A DNA stretch of 64,000 nt. Source: Nitrospira sp. (GTDB lineage: Bacteria; Nitrospirota; Nitrospiria; Nitrospirales; Nitrospiraceae). The notes beneath the pieces were generated by a model, which was not told the origin of the DNA, did no database searches, and was given only the letters and a program-made list of their open reading frames with translations. Positions 17,637 to 29,030 of this stretch are shown one piece after another. Position 1 is the stretch's first letter, and every line of letters begins with the position of its first letter. The DNA lies in NCBI GenBank assembly GCA_018242765.1, contig JAFEBH010000021.1:161156-225155 (forward strand), given 5' to 3'. The translations under genes were made by a program, and so were the position numbers.

Positions 17637-18533
17637 TTATAAGTGGACCGGTTGTAACCTCCCATCACCGCTTCGTTCGAACACCTTTGCGACACAATGG
17701 CGATGACACTGCTGTGGCAGCTCTTCAAAACATGTCAGCGCGACTCGTTGTTTGTCATCCACCAGCCATCGCCGAATCCGATCCAGCGCGGCATTCTGAC
17801 CCGGCAGATACTCCCGCTCATATACTGCGAATAGGGCGTCGTAGTCTTTTTGCGTCCCAAGATTTCGTCGTTGCTCAGATGCAATACCTAGCTCTGGCAG
17901 ATGCTCATATCGTATCCCCACGCCCTCGCAGGCATTACTCAACGTGGCTTTTGAGAAGCCGTATTTCCGGCTTAATGGGTTACGCCGCACATCACACAAG
18001 AGCGTCACTCCGGCCTGCAGCAACTGGTTGAGATACCCTTCCAGGCATTTTCCTTCATAGCCAATGGTCAGTATCGCTGGGCCTGACTGATTCGATGACG
18101 CCTCCTCAACGCGTTTGCGAGACTCCGTATCCGGCAGAACCTTGTCAAGGATTTCACTCCGCGTGGCATAGTAGGGATAGCGACGATAGATCTCAGCAAT
18201 CAGCGCGTTGCCCCGCAAGCCAGCGTGCTGCCGGCAAAATTGAGCGACCCTCTCTGGCGAGACCGGGCGTCGCATCGCTTCCTGCCGTCCCGCCTTGGTC
18301 AGCTGCCATTGCTGCTCATACTCTTCTAACAAACCCATCTCGATAAGTCGGCGTTTATCTGCGTAAGAGGTGAAGGAAAAGCTGCCGAATCGATAGGGCA
18401 CAAACTCATAGCTTGGCGTCTCCTCGCATTCTTTCGTGTAGAGAAAGAGGAGTTTCTGAAAGTCCATGTGGCCAATTTGGCCATCCAGTGCTTTCAGGAG
18501 CGTGAGGATCACGCGCTGTCGTTCAAAAAGCAT
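17637..18533 (-). CDS. Panacea-like / DUF488 fusion protein
   Basis: The protein of about 298 residues (start ATG 18533; the longer reading from 18581 adds 16 residues) has two parts. Residues 1-80 resemble the SocA/DUF4065 (Panacea) fold: DFQKLLFLYT, FVPYRFGSFSFT, MGLLEEYEQQWQLTK. The C-terminal 150 residues are DUF488: ILTIGYEGK, LLCDVRRNPLSRKYGFSK and CFEELPQQCHRHCVA, the last being the conserved Cys-His block. Panacea domains serve as antitoxins or phage-associated modules; DUF488 has no settled function. It starts about 105 bases after the DUF3644 gene and ends 13 bases before the next gene. Confidence 0.7.
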   Translation of the reverse strand: MLFERQRVILTLLKALDGQIGHMDFQKLLFLYTKECEETPSYEFVPYRFGSFSFTSYADKRRLIEMGLLEEYEQQWQLTKAGRQEAMRRPVSPERVAQFCRQHAGLRGNALIAEIYRRYPYYATRSEILDKVLPDTESRKRVEEASSNQSGPAILTIGYEGKCLEGYLNQLLQAGVTLLCDVRRNPLSRKYGFSKATLSNACEGVGIRYEHLPELGIASEQRRNLGTQKDYDALFAVYEREYLPGQNAALDRIRRWLVDDKQRVALTCFEELPQQCHRHCVAKVFERSGDGRLQPVHL

Positions 18534-18637
18534 GAGAAACCTTACCTCACAGTGGTTCAGGCTGCAATCATTCCTGACCACAGACGCAGGCTCGCAGCAT
18601 AGGTGACAGATCGGTCATTTCCGCTCCTGCCAATTTC

Positions 18638-19692
18638 TTAGCGGATACCGTGGCTTTTCCAAATTTCATCGATGTCATGCTTTGCGATCGCCTCTTGAAT
18701 CGCAGTGATTGCCTTTGGTGAATAGCGGTCAAATTTGGTCTTGCCAACCGCGAACCTTTTAAAACATTCTGGGTCATTCTTCAGATCAAGAAACCGAATG
18801 AATGCAGTGGCTTTCGGGCCTGTAAGCCCTACCTTCGCAGCCAACTGGTCCCTTCCAAGGCTATAGAAGCTCAATTCGTCCACACGCTTCACAGCAACGA
18901 CACTGGCGCCGGGTGTTCCCTCTGGAACCAATTGAACCGGTGTACCTGTCTTCGAAATACGAAGGTCTATAGAAAGGCCATAACCATTTGTGGTGAGCCT
19001 CACCGAAGCAACACCAGGAAATATTTCGTTCCAAGCTTTCCGTCTGCCAACGATTTCGCCAGCCAGATGTTTAAGTTCTCCAACGCTTGGTTGTACCTTC
19101 TCGCCATTTAACGACTTCTCCACGATTGCCAAGGAACGGAGTTTTGCTTCAGCTTCGGTACGCTTGCGACTTCTTGGCGCAAGTAGCTTCTGTATTTCCC
19201 GCGTTTCGCTGTCAAACAACGTCGCTAAGTCAGTGGGCGGCGTGGTCGATAGCGGTAATACACGATCGGGCAAGTAGGCCTTCACTTCTTCTCCAAAGAC
19301 CGTTTTGAAAAGATCACGAAAAAGACTGAGTCCAGCTTGTGACTGGATGTACAGATGCGGTTCTGAAATATCGAGCAGGTGATGCTGTGCAGCATCACGG
19401 AGGCTGTTGATCATTTGCAGTGTGAGTGCTTGGGTATCCACCAAGAATTTGATATCCGCATCAGAAAGGCCTCTTCGCACACAGGCATCGAACCCGATAG
19501 TCTGCTTCGCTCTTGGCTCACGAATTCGTCCGCAACGATGCAGAATGGCTGCTTTGAGAAGCATCTCAAAGGCATGGTCTAGGAATATCAGAACGCCATG
19601 GGTTCGCGCTTTATTAGATGGGCGATTGAATAGCTCTATACTTAAGACGAGCGACTCGATAGCCTTCTCCCTTAGTAGCCTGACCTCCTTCT

Positions 19693-19696
<4 letters not shown>
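18638..19696 (-). CDS. DUF3644 protein with HEPN-type RNase motif
   Basis: The 352-residue protein matches DUF3644. Its N-terminal helices include LIFLDHAFEMLLKAAIL (36-52) and INSLRDAAQHHLLD, where R100-x4-H105 is the catalytic pattern of HEPN ribonucleases. The C-terminal region is of unknown fold and ends with SPKAITAIQEAIAKHDID, possibly nucleic-acid binding. Its start codon overlaps the hsdS stop (ATGA), so it is translated with the restriction genes. Placement of a HEPN protein inside hsd genes recalls prrC, an anticodon nuclease held inactive by its type I partner. RNase activity here is inferred. Confidence 0.7.
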
Positions 19697-20900
<1,204 letters not shown>

Positions 20901-20904
<4 letters not shown>

Positions 20905-22511
20905 GCTTCTAGAATCTCCGCCACGTTCCGGGCGATGGTTTGTTCCAGTTCGCGTGCCTGTGAGTTGAGGGTTCCGAGTTCTTCGTTCAGCGTTTCCAGC
21001 TGCTCCTTGAAGTCCTCGTCGCTCACGTCCTCACCCGGAGCTACGCCGACGTAGCGGCCTGGGTTCAAACTCCAGCCTTGCGCTTCGATCTCTTTGATCG
21101 TGGCGGCTTTGCACAGGCCCGGCACATCTGCGAACTTGAGCTTCTTGCCAAAGACTTCCTTGAGTTTCGCTTCTGCCTCTGGCCCGACGAGCGTGAAGTC
21201 CGGCTCTTCGCCTCGATACAGACGGACGACGTTCGCCAAGAAGCCAATCTGCCCTTCGGTCCAGTCCCGATGCGCCCGATCCACTTGCCGGTAGAGATGT
21301 CGCGCATCCAGAAACAATACCTTGTCCGCGCGAGCCGTTTTCTGCTTTCCCTTATCGAGGAACCAGAGAGTACAAGGGAGCGTGACGGTGTAGAACAGGT
21401 TCGGCCCGACGGCCACCATGACATCCACCGCGCGGGCTTCGATGAGCTGCTTGCGGATCTCCTGCTCGGACGAACGGGCATCGGAGGCGCTATTGGCCAT
21501 AACGAATCCGGCCCGCCCGGTCTGATTCAATGTCGAATAGAAGAGCTGAATCCAAAGATAGTTGGCATTGTCTGTACGCGGCAGGCCGAAGGGATAGCGG
21601 CGGCCTTTGCCGACCTCGGCTTCCAGCCGTTCCTTATCGACCGCGTTCACGTTAAACGGTGGATTGGCGAGGACGAAGTCGAACTTCCCTGTGCTGTTGT
21701 GCAGATCGGCATAGTAGGTAATGGCTTCTTTGATGTCCCCTTCAAGCCCGTGCATGGCCAGGTTCATCCGGCAGAGGGAAACGGTCGCGGCGACTTTCTC
21801 CTGCCCATGAATCGCGAGTTCGGACGATGGGTTCTTCTTATGCTCCGCCACGAAGCGAGCGCTCTGGACGAACATGCCGCCGGAACCGCAGGTTGGGTCG
21901 AGAATACGGCCATGGAACGGTTCCAGCACTTCCACGAGGAGCCGTACGATGCTGGAGGGTGTGTAAAACTCGCCGCCCTTCTGCCCTTCCGTCCTAGCGA
22001 ATTCGCCGAGGAAGTATTCGTAGATGCGGCCGAAGGCATCGTAGTCGATGGTGGCGGGAATTTCTGAGACGCGCTTGAGCAGTTCCTTCAGGAGTGTGCT
22101 GGTAAAGATTTCATAGGTCTTGGGCAATACCCCGGCGAGCTGGGGATTGTGCTTCTCAATGTCGCGCATGGCTTCATTGATCGCCTTCCCAGCGTTGCTC
22201 CCCTCCGGCAATCGTAGAAGCTTGTCAAAGCGGGCGTTCGGCGTGAGATAGAGCACTCCTTCGGCATGGTAAGCGGTTGGTTCGTCCACGCGAGAGCCGC
22301 GCCGTGACGACGAGGCCATCTTCTCCAGGCCAGCACGGATTTTCGCGAAACGGACATCCGCGAATCGCAGGAAAATGAGGCCCAGCACCGGCGTGGAATA
22401 TTGAGCGGAGGTCAGGCCACTATTGGCTCGCAACTGATCGGCAGCATCCCAAAGCCGCTTCTCCAGCGCGTCCGTCGCAGTGTCTTTTTCCGATGGGGCA
22501 ATCCACTGCAT
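20901..22511 (-). CDS. hsdM: Type I DNA adenine methyltransferase M subunit (HsdM)
   Basis: HsdM transfers methyl groups from SAM to adenine N6. The 536 residues have the N-terminal helical domain (LWDAADQLRANSGLTSAQYS), the SAM-binding motif I DPTCGSGGMFVQSA (about 204), and the catalytic motif IV NPPFN (about 284). The C-terminus ends in a coiled coil (EQLETLNEELGTLNSQARELEQ) that contacts HsdS. It is the first gene of the island operon. The 208 bases upstream, to lysC, contain no gene; any island promoter should lie there. Confidence 0.96.
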
Positions 22512-22719
22512 ACAACACCCTCAAACCATAGGTTTTCGATGGAGCAAGATTACCTGGTTCCACAGGAGAAATCACGCGCCAGTCGGAGAATTACATGCAA
22601 AGGGAAGTTGTGAGTGTCCTCGCAAAACATGAACGATGGGATCTCTGAGAGGAGGCAACACCTCCACGAGGTACGGATCCTGTGCGGTTGGTCGATTGCT
22701 GGTCTTGTTGAGGCTGGTG

Positions 22720-23943
22720 TCAGGCCTGTGCTTGATCCAGACCGAATGCTGAGTGGAGTGAGCGCATGGCCAGCTCGAGGTACTTCTCTTCGACCACGCA
22801 AGAGATTTTGATCTCCGACGTGCTGATCATCATGATGTTGACCCCCTCGTGGGAGAGGACGTTGAACATCTTGGCCGCCACGCCGGAGTGTGACCGCATA
22901 CCGACACCGATGAGTGACACTTTTGCAATGGCCTCGGTCACGGAGACCGACTTGGCCTCGATGTCCTTCGCCACGCCTTGGATGAGGGGTACGGCTTTTT
23001 TCAGGTCTGCCCGCGGGACGGTAAAGGAGAGGTCCGTGAGAGCCGCTTGACTGATGTTCTGGATGATCATATCGACATTGATGTTCGCTTCGGCCACCGG
23101 CCCAAAGATCCTGGCGGCAATGCCCGGCTTGTCAGGAACCCCTATGATCGTGATCTTCGCCTGGTTCCGGTCTCCCGTGACTCCGGCAACCGCCGCCGCT
23201 TCCATATCCGTATCTTCCTTCGTCACGAGCGTTCCCTTTCCTTCTTTGAAGCTGGAATTCACTTCGACCGGCACGTTGAACTTGGCCGCGAATTCCACCG
23301 ATCGGGTCTGTAGCACTTTGGCGCCAAGGCTGGCCATTTCGAGCATCTCTTCATAGGAAATCTTGTCGATGCGTTTTGCCGCCGGCACGATGTTGGGGTC
23401 GGCGGTATATACCCCATCGACATCCGTGAAGATAATACAGCGATCGGCTTTCAGCGCCGCCGCCACGGCAACTGCTGAGAGATCGGATCCGCCTCGTCCC
23501 AGCGTCGTCACATCAGACCGTTCGTTGATACCTTGAAACCCTGCGACCACAGGCACGACTCCCTGATCTAAGGCCTCGCGGAGCCGTCCGGCCGTCACTC
23601 GCGCGATCCGCGCCTTGGTATGAGCACTGTCGGTCATGATGCCCACCTGCCGCCCCGTAAAGGAGCGGGCATCGATGCCGCGGCCACGTAACTCCATCGC
23701 TAAGAGGGCAACGGTCACTCGTTCGCCGGTGGAGAGCAGCATATCCATCTCCCGATCATCGGGAGTCGCAGTCACTTCATGAGCCAGTTTAATGAGACGG
23801 TCTGTTTCCCCGCTCATCGCGGACAGCACGACGACGACGTGATTGCCGTCTCGCTGTGTTTTCTCAATACGATCGGCTACGCGGTGGATACGTTCGATCG
23901 TACCGACTGAAGTCCCTCCGTATTTTTGGACGATCAGTGCCAC
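22720..23943 (-). CDS. lysC: Aspartate kinase
   Basis: The enzyme phosphorylates aspartate, the first step toward lysine, threonine and methionine. The 407 residues have the KYGGTSVG motif (7-14), the kinase domain through about 250, and two C-terminal ACT domains (ITIIGVPDKPGIAARIFGPV and VSLIGVGMRSHSGVAAKMFN) that usually bind lysine or threonine for feedback control. It is the last gene of the aspartate-family cluster, six bases after the apgM-like gene. Confidence 0.96.
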   Translation of the reverse strand: MALIVQKYGGTSVGTIERIHRVADRIEKTQRDGNHVVVVLSAMSGETDRLIKLAHEVTATPDDREMDMLLSTGERVTVALLAMELRGRGIDARSFTGRQVGIMTDSAHTKARIARVTAGRLREALDQGVVPVVAGFQGINERSDVTTLGRGGSDLSAVAVAAALKADRCIIFTDVDGVYTADPNIVPAAKRIDKISYEEMLEMASLGAKVLQTRSVEFAAKFNVPVEVNSSFKEGKGTLVTKEDTDMEAAAVAGVTGDRNQAKITIIGVPDKPGIAARIFGPVAEANINVDMIIQNISQAALTDLSFTVPRADLKKAVPLIQGVAKDIEAKSVSVTEAIAKVSLIGVGMRSHSGVAAKMFNVLSHEGVNIMMISTSEIKISCVVEEKYLELAMRSLHSAFGLDQAQA

Positions 23944-23948
23944 GACGG

Positions 23949-25157
23949 TCAGCTTTTGGAGAAGAACTTGTTCACGAACTTGGTCGCGTCACGGGCAGGC
24001 ATATCTGCGGCTTGAGCATCCACCTCGGTGAAACGGCGATTGGCCGACCCAGCACCCTTCTCGCCCCCCTCGCCGAACGCATAGAACGGCTGACCGTTCG
24101 CCCCGCGTCCGTGCTCGCACACGACCAGAAACCGATAGGGCCCTTGCTTAGCCAGCCCCTCAACGAGCGGACCAACCAGGTGCTGATCGAACTCTTCGAT
24201 ACCCCGTACTTTGGCCTTGATATCGGTGCCGTGAATGATTTCGTCCGTTAACCGGGCATGAACATACACAAAATCTTTCTTGGCAAACTCGGCAAGCGCT
24301 ACCGAGGCCCTGGTGCGAAGATCGCCGTCGGCGAGTCGTTCCGGCTCGACGGCCTCAAGGCCGGCACAAATCCCGACCCCACGATAGACATCGCTGGTCG
24401 CCACGACGGCCCCGGTGATGTCATATTTTTCGGTCAGACTGGGCCACGGAACCGCACGTCCTTCACCCCACAACCATACACAGTTGGCCGGCTTCTGTCC
24501 CTCCGCAATCCGCTCATCGTTCACCGGATGATCGCGCATAATCACATGCGCGGCATCCATGAGCTTGCGGAGAATGTCTGCGCCGTCTCCCGTAGGCAGG
24601 GCATCGGCAATGGATTGACCAAGGACGGACTGGGGATCGTTACAAATAGCCCGCGGTTTGCCATTGACCCAAACCATGAGATGACGATGCCCGGCGCCCG
24701 GGAAGAACTGAATGGTTTCGGAACCGAGCTGCTCATTGATTGCCTCGAGCAGCTCACGAGCCTCTTCGGTTTCAATCAAGCCGGCGGTCGCATCATCCAT
24801 CATGACATGCGGCCCCAATTTCTTGATCTCCGCACCCTTCCCGCCCTCCGGACGCAACGTGACCATGGTACAGCGATAGACCACGTCGTGTTCCGTCACC
24901 GAGACGCCCAGACTGGCTGCTTCCAGCGGACCGGGTCCTTGATAATATTTCTTCGGGTCATAGCCGAGAATCGCCGCACCGAGCAAACCACCTCCATGCC
25001 GAATCCCCTCGCGTGGAATCACCAGCTGACCGAGTTCTCCGATTTGGGCGAGCTGATCGAGATGGGGAGTGGCTGCCGCTTGCAGTGGTGTTCGACCATT
25101 GAGTTCTGTCTGTGGATGGTCCGCCATCCCACCAGCATGCACGATCACATATTTCAT
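23949..25157 (-). CDS. ApgM-like (alkaline phosphatase superfamily) protein lacking catalytic residues
   Basis: The 402 residues align along their length with archaeal-type cofactor-independent phosphoglycerate mutases, including the branch proposed to act as homoserine kinase when it sits beside thrC and hom. Retained features are TPLQAAATPHLDQLA, LGYDPKKYYQGPGPLEAAS and TDEIIHGTDIKAK (Asp-x3-His). But the N-terminal metal Asp is missing (HAGGMAD in place of xGDGxxD), the nucleophile Ser in the GSD motif is replaced by GGG (55-57), the Asp-His pair is EH (VVCEHG) and the later metal His is absent. It probably lacks classical mutase chemistry. It lies between thrC and lysC, where thrB would be expected. 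Confidence 0.75.
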   Translation of the reverse strand: MKYVIVHAGGMADHPQTELNGRTPLQAAATPHLDQLAQIGELGQLVIPREGIRHGGGLLGAAILGYDPKKYYQGPGPLEAASLGVSVTEHDVVYRCTMVTLRPEGGKGAEIKKLGPHVMMDDATAGLIETEEARELLEAINEQLGSETIQFFPGAGHRHLMVWVNGKPRAICNDPQSVLGQSIADALPTGDGADILRKLMDAAHVIMRDHPVNDERIAEGQKPANCVWLWGEGRAVPWPSLTEKYDITGAVVATSDVYRGVGICAGLEAVEPERLADGDLRTRASVALAEFAKKDFVYVHARLTDEIIHGTDIKAKVRGIEEFDQHLVGPLVEGLAKQGPYRFLVVCEHGRGANGQPFYAFGEGGEKGAGSANRRFTEVDAQAADMPARDATKFVNKFFSKS

Positions 25158-25173
25158 CGAATCTACACGCCTT

Positions 25174-26232
25174 TCACACGTTCAATAAACGAGCAACATC
25201 CTCGCGTGTCGCCTTGACAGTGAGGGGTTGTTTGGACACGGAGATGGCCGTATCTGCATCCTTCAGGCCATGTCCTGTCAGAGTGCACACCACTGTGTCC
25301 CCCTCTCGCAACACCTTGTTCCGCTGAAGTTTTGCCACACCGGCTACTGATGCAGCCGAGGCCGGCTCGCAGAAGACCCCCTCCGTGGCGGCCACGAGTG
25401 TATAGGCCTGCAGAATCTCCTCGTCCGTCACCATGTCGATCGCCCCAGAGGACTCCTCCACGGCTTTCAACGCCGAGGACCAACTGGCAGGATTGCCGAT
25501 CCGAATAGCAGTCGCAATAGTCTGTGGTTGCTCGACGACCTTGCCCAAAACAATGGGAGCCGCACCTGCCGCTTGAAACCCCATCATGCGGGGCAGTCGT
25601 GTGACCTGACTGGCGGCACGATACTCCGTATATCCCTTCCAATAGGCCGTGATGTTCCCTGCGTTCCCCACCGGCAAGACGTGAAGGGCCGGAGCATCGC
25701 CGAGCTGATCGCAGACCTCAAAGGCTGCGGTTTTCTGACCCTCAATCCTGAACGGGTTCACGGAGTTCACTAACTCGATATGAAGTGAAGCCGATAAGTC
25801 TTTGACGAGGGTCAGGGCCTGATCAAAATTTCCTTCTATTTGGATGACCGTCGCCTGATGCATCATCGCCTGTGACAACTTGCCGATCGCAATCTTGCCG
25901 GCAGGGATCAAGACGTACACGGACAATCCAGCTCGAGCCCCATACGCCGCGGCAGAAGCTGATGTATTGCCCGTCGACGCACACATGACGGCCCGTGCTC
26001 CACCTTCCACGGCCTTTGAGATGGCTAAGGTCATCCCGCGGTCCTTAAACGACCCGGTCGGATTGACCCCTTCGAACTTGAGATAGAGTTCAATCCCCGG
26101 CGCAATGGCCTTGGCCAACCGTGCCGCACGAATCAGCGGGGTATTTCCTTCACCTAAGCTGATGATGGGTGTCTTCTCAGTCACAGGGAGGAATTTACGG
26201 TATTCCTCTATGATCCCACGCCAACGATTCAT
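25174..26232 (-). CDS. thrC: Threonine synthase
   Basis: This PLP enzyme converts O-phosphohomoserine to threonine. The 352-residue protein is the shorter, fold-type II form. The PLP lysine lies in NPTGSFKDRGMTLAISKA (about 55-72) and the substrate loop in CASTGNTSASAAAYGARAG. The C-terminal PLP-phosphate region ends ALTGHGLKDADTA. It follows hom by three bases and precedes the apgM-like gene by 16. Confidence 0.95.
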   Translation of the reverse strand: MNRWRGIIEEYRKFLPVTEKTPIISLGEGNTPLIRAARLAKAIAPGIELYLKFEGVNPTGSFKDRGMTLAISKAVEGGARAVMCASTGNTSASAAAYGARAGLSVYVLIPAGKIAIGKLSQAMMHQATVIQIEGNFDQALTLVKDLSASLHIELVNSVNPFRIEGQKTAAFEVCDQLGDAPALHVLPVGNAGNITAYWKGYTEYRAASQVTRLPRMMGFQAAGAAPIVLGKVVEQPQTIATAIRIGNPASWSSALKAVEESSGAIDMVTDEEILQAYTLVAATEGVFCEPASAASVAGVAKLQRNKVLREGDTVVCTLTGHGLKDADTAISVSKQPLTVKATREDVARLLNV

Positions 26233-26235
26233 CGG

Positions 26236-27549
26236 TTATTCGTCTTTGCCTTCCACGCGGATGAGCCTTGTCGGTTCAGCCACGAACGCTTGCCGGTTGA
26301 TTTCGCGAAGCGCCGTTTGCACATCACGCTCCTTGGCCATATGTGTCTTGATGACCACCGGCACGGTCTGCCCCTCGCGACGCCCCTGTTGAACCATCGA
26401 GGAAATGCTGATACTGCAGTTCCCCAATTCTCCGGCGATCTGCGCTAACACGCCAGGCCGATCCACCACGGTAAACCGGAGATAATAGAGCGAGCTGATC
26501 TCCTCCATCGCCCGAAGCCGCAGCGGTCGCCGGTGGTCCTGTTGGAAAGATGCCACCGGCACCCGACCGATCGCTCCCTTGAGAATATTCCGCCCGATGG
26601 CGATGACATCGCTGACCACCGCGCTTCCGGTCGGCATGGACCCCGCTCCACGTCCATAGAGGACGACATCACCGACCGCATCCCCAACGAGTTGAATGGC
26701 ATTGTAGACATCTTCGACTTGTGCAATGGGAGAGGTGGAGGGCAGCATCGTGGGATGCACCCGCGCTTCGATTTCTCCGTTCACAAATTTTGCAATACCC
26801 AGCAACTTGATCGTGCAGCCAAACTGTTTGGCGTACGCGATATCAGTCGGTGTGATATCCGTGATCCCTTCCGTATAGATTTCCTTGAAGTTGACGGGAG
26901 TGCCGTAGGCGAGATTGACCAAGATCGCCAGCTTATGTGCGGAGTCGACCCCGGCGACATCGAACGTGGGATCGGCCTCTGCATAACCGGCCTGCTGGGC
27001 GTCCTTGAGCACCGCCTGAAAATCGTGGCCTTCCTGGGTCATTCTCGACAAGATGTAGTTGGATGTCCCATTGATGATCCCGTAGATGGACTCGATCGTG
27101 TTGCCGGCCAACCCTTCTGTCAGCGCCCGCAGCACCGGGATGCCCCCACCCACGCTGGCCTCAAACCCCAGCTCCACACCCTTCCGTGTGGCGGCAGCGA
27201 AAATTTCTTCGCCGTGCAGGGCGAGGAGTGCCTTGTTCGCCGTGACGACGTGCTTCCCGGCAGCGATAGCGTCCAGTATGATTCGTTTCGCCGTATCGTA
27301 CCCGCCGATCAGTTCGATCACGATATCGATGTCGGGATCCGTCAAGACTTGCTTGGCATCGGGTGTGAGGACTCCTGGAGCCATCGTCACCCCACGATCC
27401 TTTACAATATCCAAGTCAGCGACACGAACCAATTCGATCGGCACCCCGACGCGGCGGCGGATGAGACCGGCATTGTCGAGGAGTGTCTTAGCAACGCCGG
27501 TTCCGACCGTCCCAAACCCGACGATCCCCACTCCAATCCGAGCCTTCAT
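26236..27549 (-). CDS. hom: Homoserine dehydrogenase
   Basis: The enzyme reduces aspartate semialdehyde to homoserine. The 437 residues show the NAD(P)-binding GFGTVGTGVAKTLL (about 11), TANKALLALHG, the catalytic-domain signature GIINGTSNYILSRM, and a C-terminal ACT domain (about 355-430: VDRPGVLAQIAGELG) for feedback regulation. Its ATG overlaps the stop of the upstream aminotransferase gene (ATGA). Confidence 0.96.
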   Translation of the reverse strand: MKARIGVGIVGFGTVGTGVAKTLLDNAGLIRRRVGVPIELVRVADLDIVKDRGVTMAPGVLTPDAKQVLTDPDIDIVIELIGGYDTAKRIILDAIAAGKHVVTANKALLALHGEEIFAAATRKGVELGFEASVGGGIPVLRALTEGLAGNTIESIYGIINGTSNYILSRMTQEGHDFQAVLKDAQQAGYAEADPTFDVAGVDSAHKLAILVNLAYGTPVNFKEIYTEGITDITPTDIAYAKQFGCTIKLLGIAKFVNGEIEARVHPTMLPSTSPIAQVEDVYNAIQLVGDAVGDVVLYGRGAGSMPTGSAVVSDVIAIGRNILKGAIGRVPVASFQQDHRRPLRLRAMEEISSLYYLRFTVVDRPGVLAQIAGELGNCSISISSMVQQGRREGQTVPVVIKTHMAKERDVQTALREINRQAFVAEPTRLIRVEGKDE

Positions 27550-28742
27550 TCCTCGCCTCCCTCAAGCTTGAGGGTTTTGCGGATTCCCCGCACCGCTTGA
27601 CGCGTGCGATGTTCGTTCTCCACGAGTCCAAATCGTACGTATTCATCTCCCCCTTCGCCGAATCCAATGCCCGGAGAAACCGCGACCTTGGCTTCTTTGA
27701 GCAGGAGCTTCGAAAATTCCAACGAGCCCATGTGGCGATAGGGTAAGGGAATGCGTGCCCATACAAACATCGTCGCCAGAGGCTTGGCAACCTGCCACCC
27801 GATTCGGTTCAATCCACCGACCAGCACATCGCGACGTTTTTGATATCGGTGCACGGTTTCTTTGACACAGTCTTGCGGCCCGTTCAGGGCGATCACACTT
27901 GCGATTTGCAGAGGCTGGAAAATACCGTAATCGAGGTAGCTCTTGATCTTCGCCAACGCACCGACGACTTCCCGATTCCCGACGCAGAACCCGACTCGCC
28001 ACCCCGGCATATTGTAGGCCTTGGAGAGGGTATAAAACTCCACCCCACAGTCTTTTGCTCCCGGAGCCTGGAGAAAACTCGGCGCCTTATACCCGTCAAA
28101 TACGAGATCGGCATAGGCCAGGTCATGGATGACGATGACATTGTGTTCCTTGGCAAACGCCACGATCTTCTTGAAGAATCCAAGATCAGCCACGGCGGTC
28201 GTAGGATTGTGCGGAAAATTGATGACGAGGATTTTGGGCCGCGGGAACGTTTGCCGGTAAACACGGGTGAGGTCTTCAAAAAAATCGCTGTCTTGGCGAA
28301 GTTCTATGCCGCAGACTTCCCCACCGGCAATGATGAAGCTGTACATATGGATGGGATAGGTCGGTGTGGGAGTCATGACCACATCGCCGGGACCGATGAT
28401 GGCCAGGGCGAGATGCGCGAGGCCTTCTTTTGATCCGATCGTGACGATCGCTTCCGTCTCCGGATCGAGATCAACATCGTAGTTTCGCTTGTACCACCCA
28501 CAAATCGCATGCCTGAGCTTGGTGATCCCTCGCGATGCAGAGTAGCGATGATTCTTCCCTTTACGTGCGGCCTCAACCATCTTCTCGACAATGTGTGGGG
28601 GGGTAGGTTGATCAGGGTTTCCCATACCGAAGTCGATGATGTCCTCACCTCGTTGCCGTGCCTCGAGCTTCAGTGCTTGAACCTGCGCGAAGACATACGG
28701 CGGCAATCGTTTAATTCGATAAAACCCGTCGCCCAACCCCAT
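27546..28742 (-). CDS. alaC: AlaC-type PLP aminotransferase
   Basis: The 398-residue fold-type I aminotransferase has the family features FGMGNPDQPTP, the NFPHNPTTAV motif with the PLP-contacting Asn, and the Schiff-base lysine in LSKAYNMPGWRVGF. It most resembles the AlaC/YfdZ group (glutamate-pyruvate transaminase), although a role in methionine or diaminopimelate metabolism is possible given its place at the head of the hom-thrC-lysC cluster. It starts the cluster; the 288-base gap to the divergent pdxJ gene should contain both promoters. Confidence 0.85.
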   Translation of the reverse strand: MGLGDGFYRIKRLPPYVFAQVQALKLEARQRGEDIIDFGMGNPDQPTPPHIVEKMVEAARKGKNHRYSASRGITKLRHAICGWYKRNYDVDLDPETEAIVTIGSKEGLAHLALAIIGPGDVVMTPTPTYPIHMYSFIIAGGEVCGIELRQDSDFFEDLTRVYRQTFPRPKILVINFPHNPTTAVADLGFFKKIVAFAKEHNVIVIHDLAYADLVFDGYKAPSFLQAPGAKDCGVEFYTLSKAYNMPGWRVGFCVGNREVVGALAKIKSYLDYGIFQPLQIASVIALNGPQDCVKETVHRYQKRRDVLVGGLNRIGWQVAKPLATMFVWARIPLPYRHMGSLEFSKLLLKEAKVAVSPGIGFGEGGDEYVRFGLVENEHRTRQAVRGIRKTLKLEGGEE

Positions 28743-29030
28743 GAAGTTCCTTTGACTATTCGTACGAGAGAATTCTCACCCGACGCGCCGCGGCAACCGA
28801 GCGGGAAGGTGAAGAAGTGCCTATTTTAATGGAGCAGTCTAGCCCAGTCAATTTCCTGATTTTTTAAAGACTTCTCCTCATCCGGCTAAAAACTGCGACG
28901 GAAGACTCTTTACCCCGACCATTCTTGCCCCCTCTCCCTCCTTTCTGTTACTAATAGCATTGGGGTTGTCTCACTCGTCTGACTCTTATCTGTAATTTTA
29001 TCCAGTCGCATCGTTGTGTAAGGAGGGTGA

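Noticed and set aside
22512..22719. Attachment site or integrase near the restriction island
   Set aside because: No tRNA, integrase or direct repeat could be found at either edge of the island by eye.
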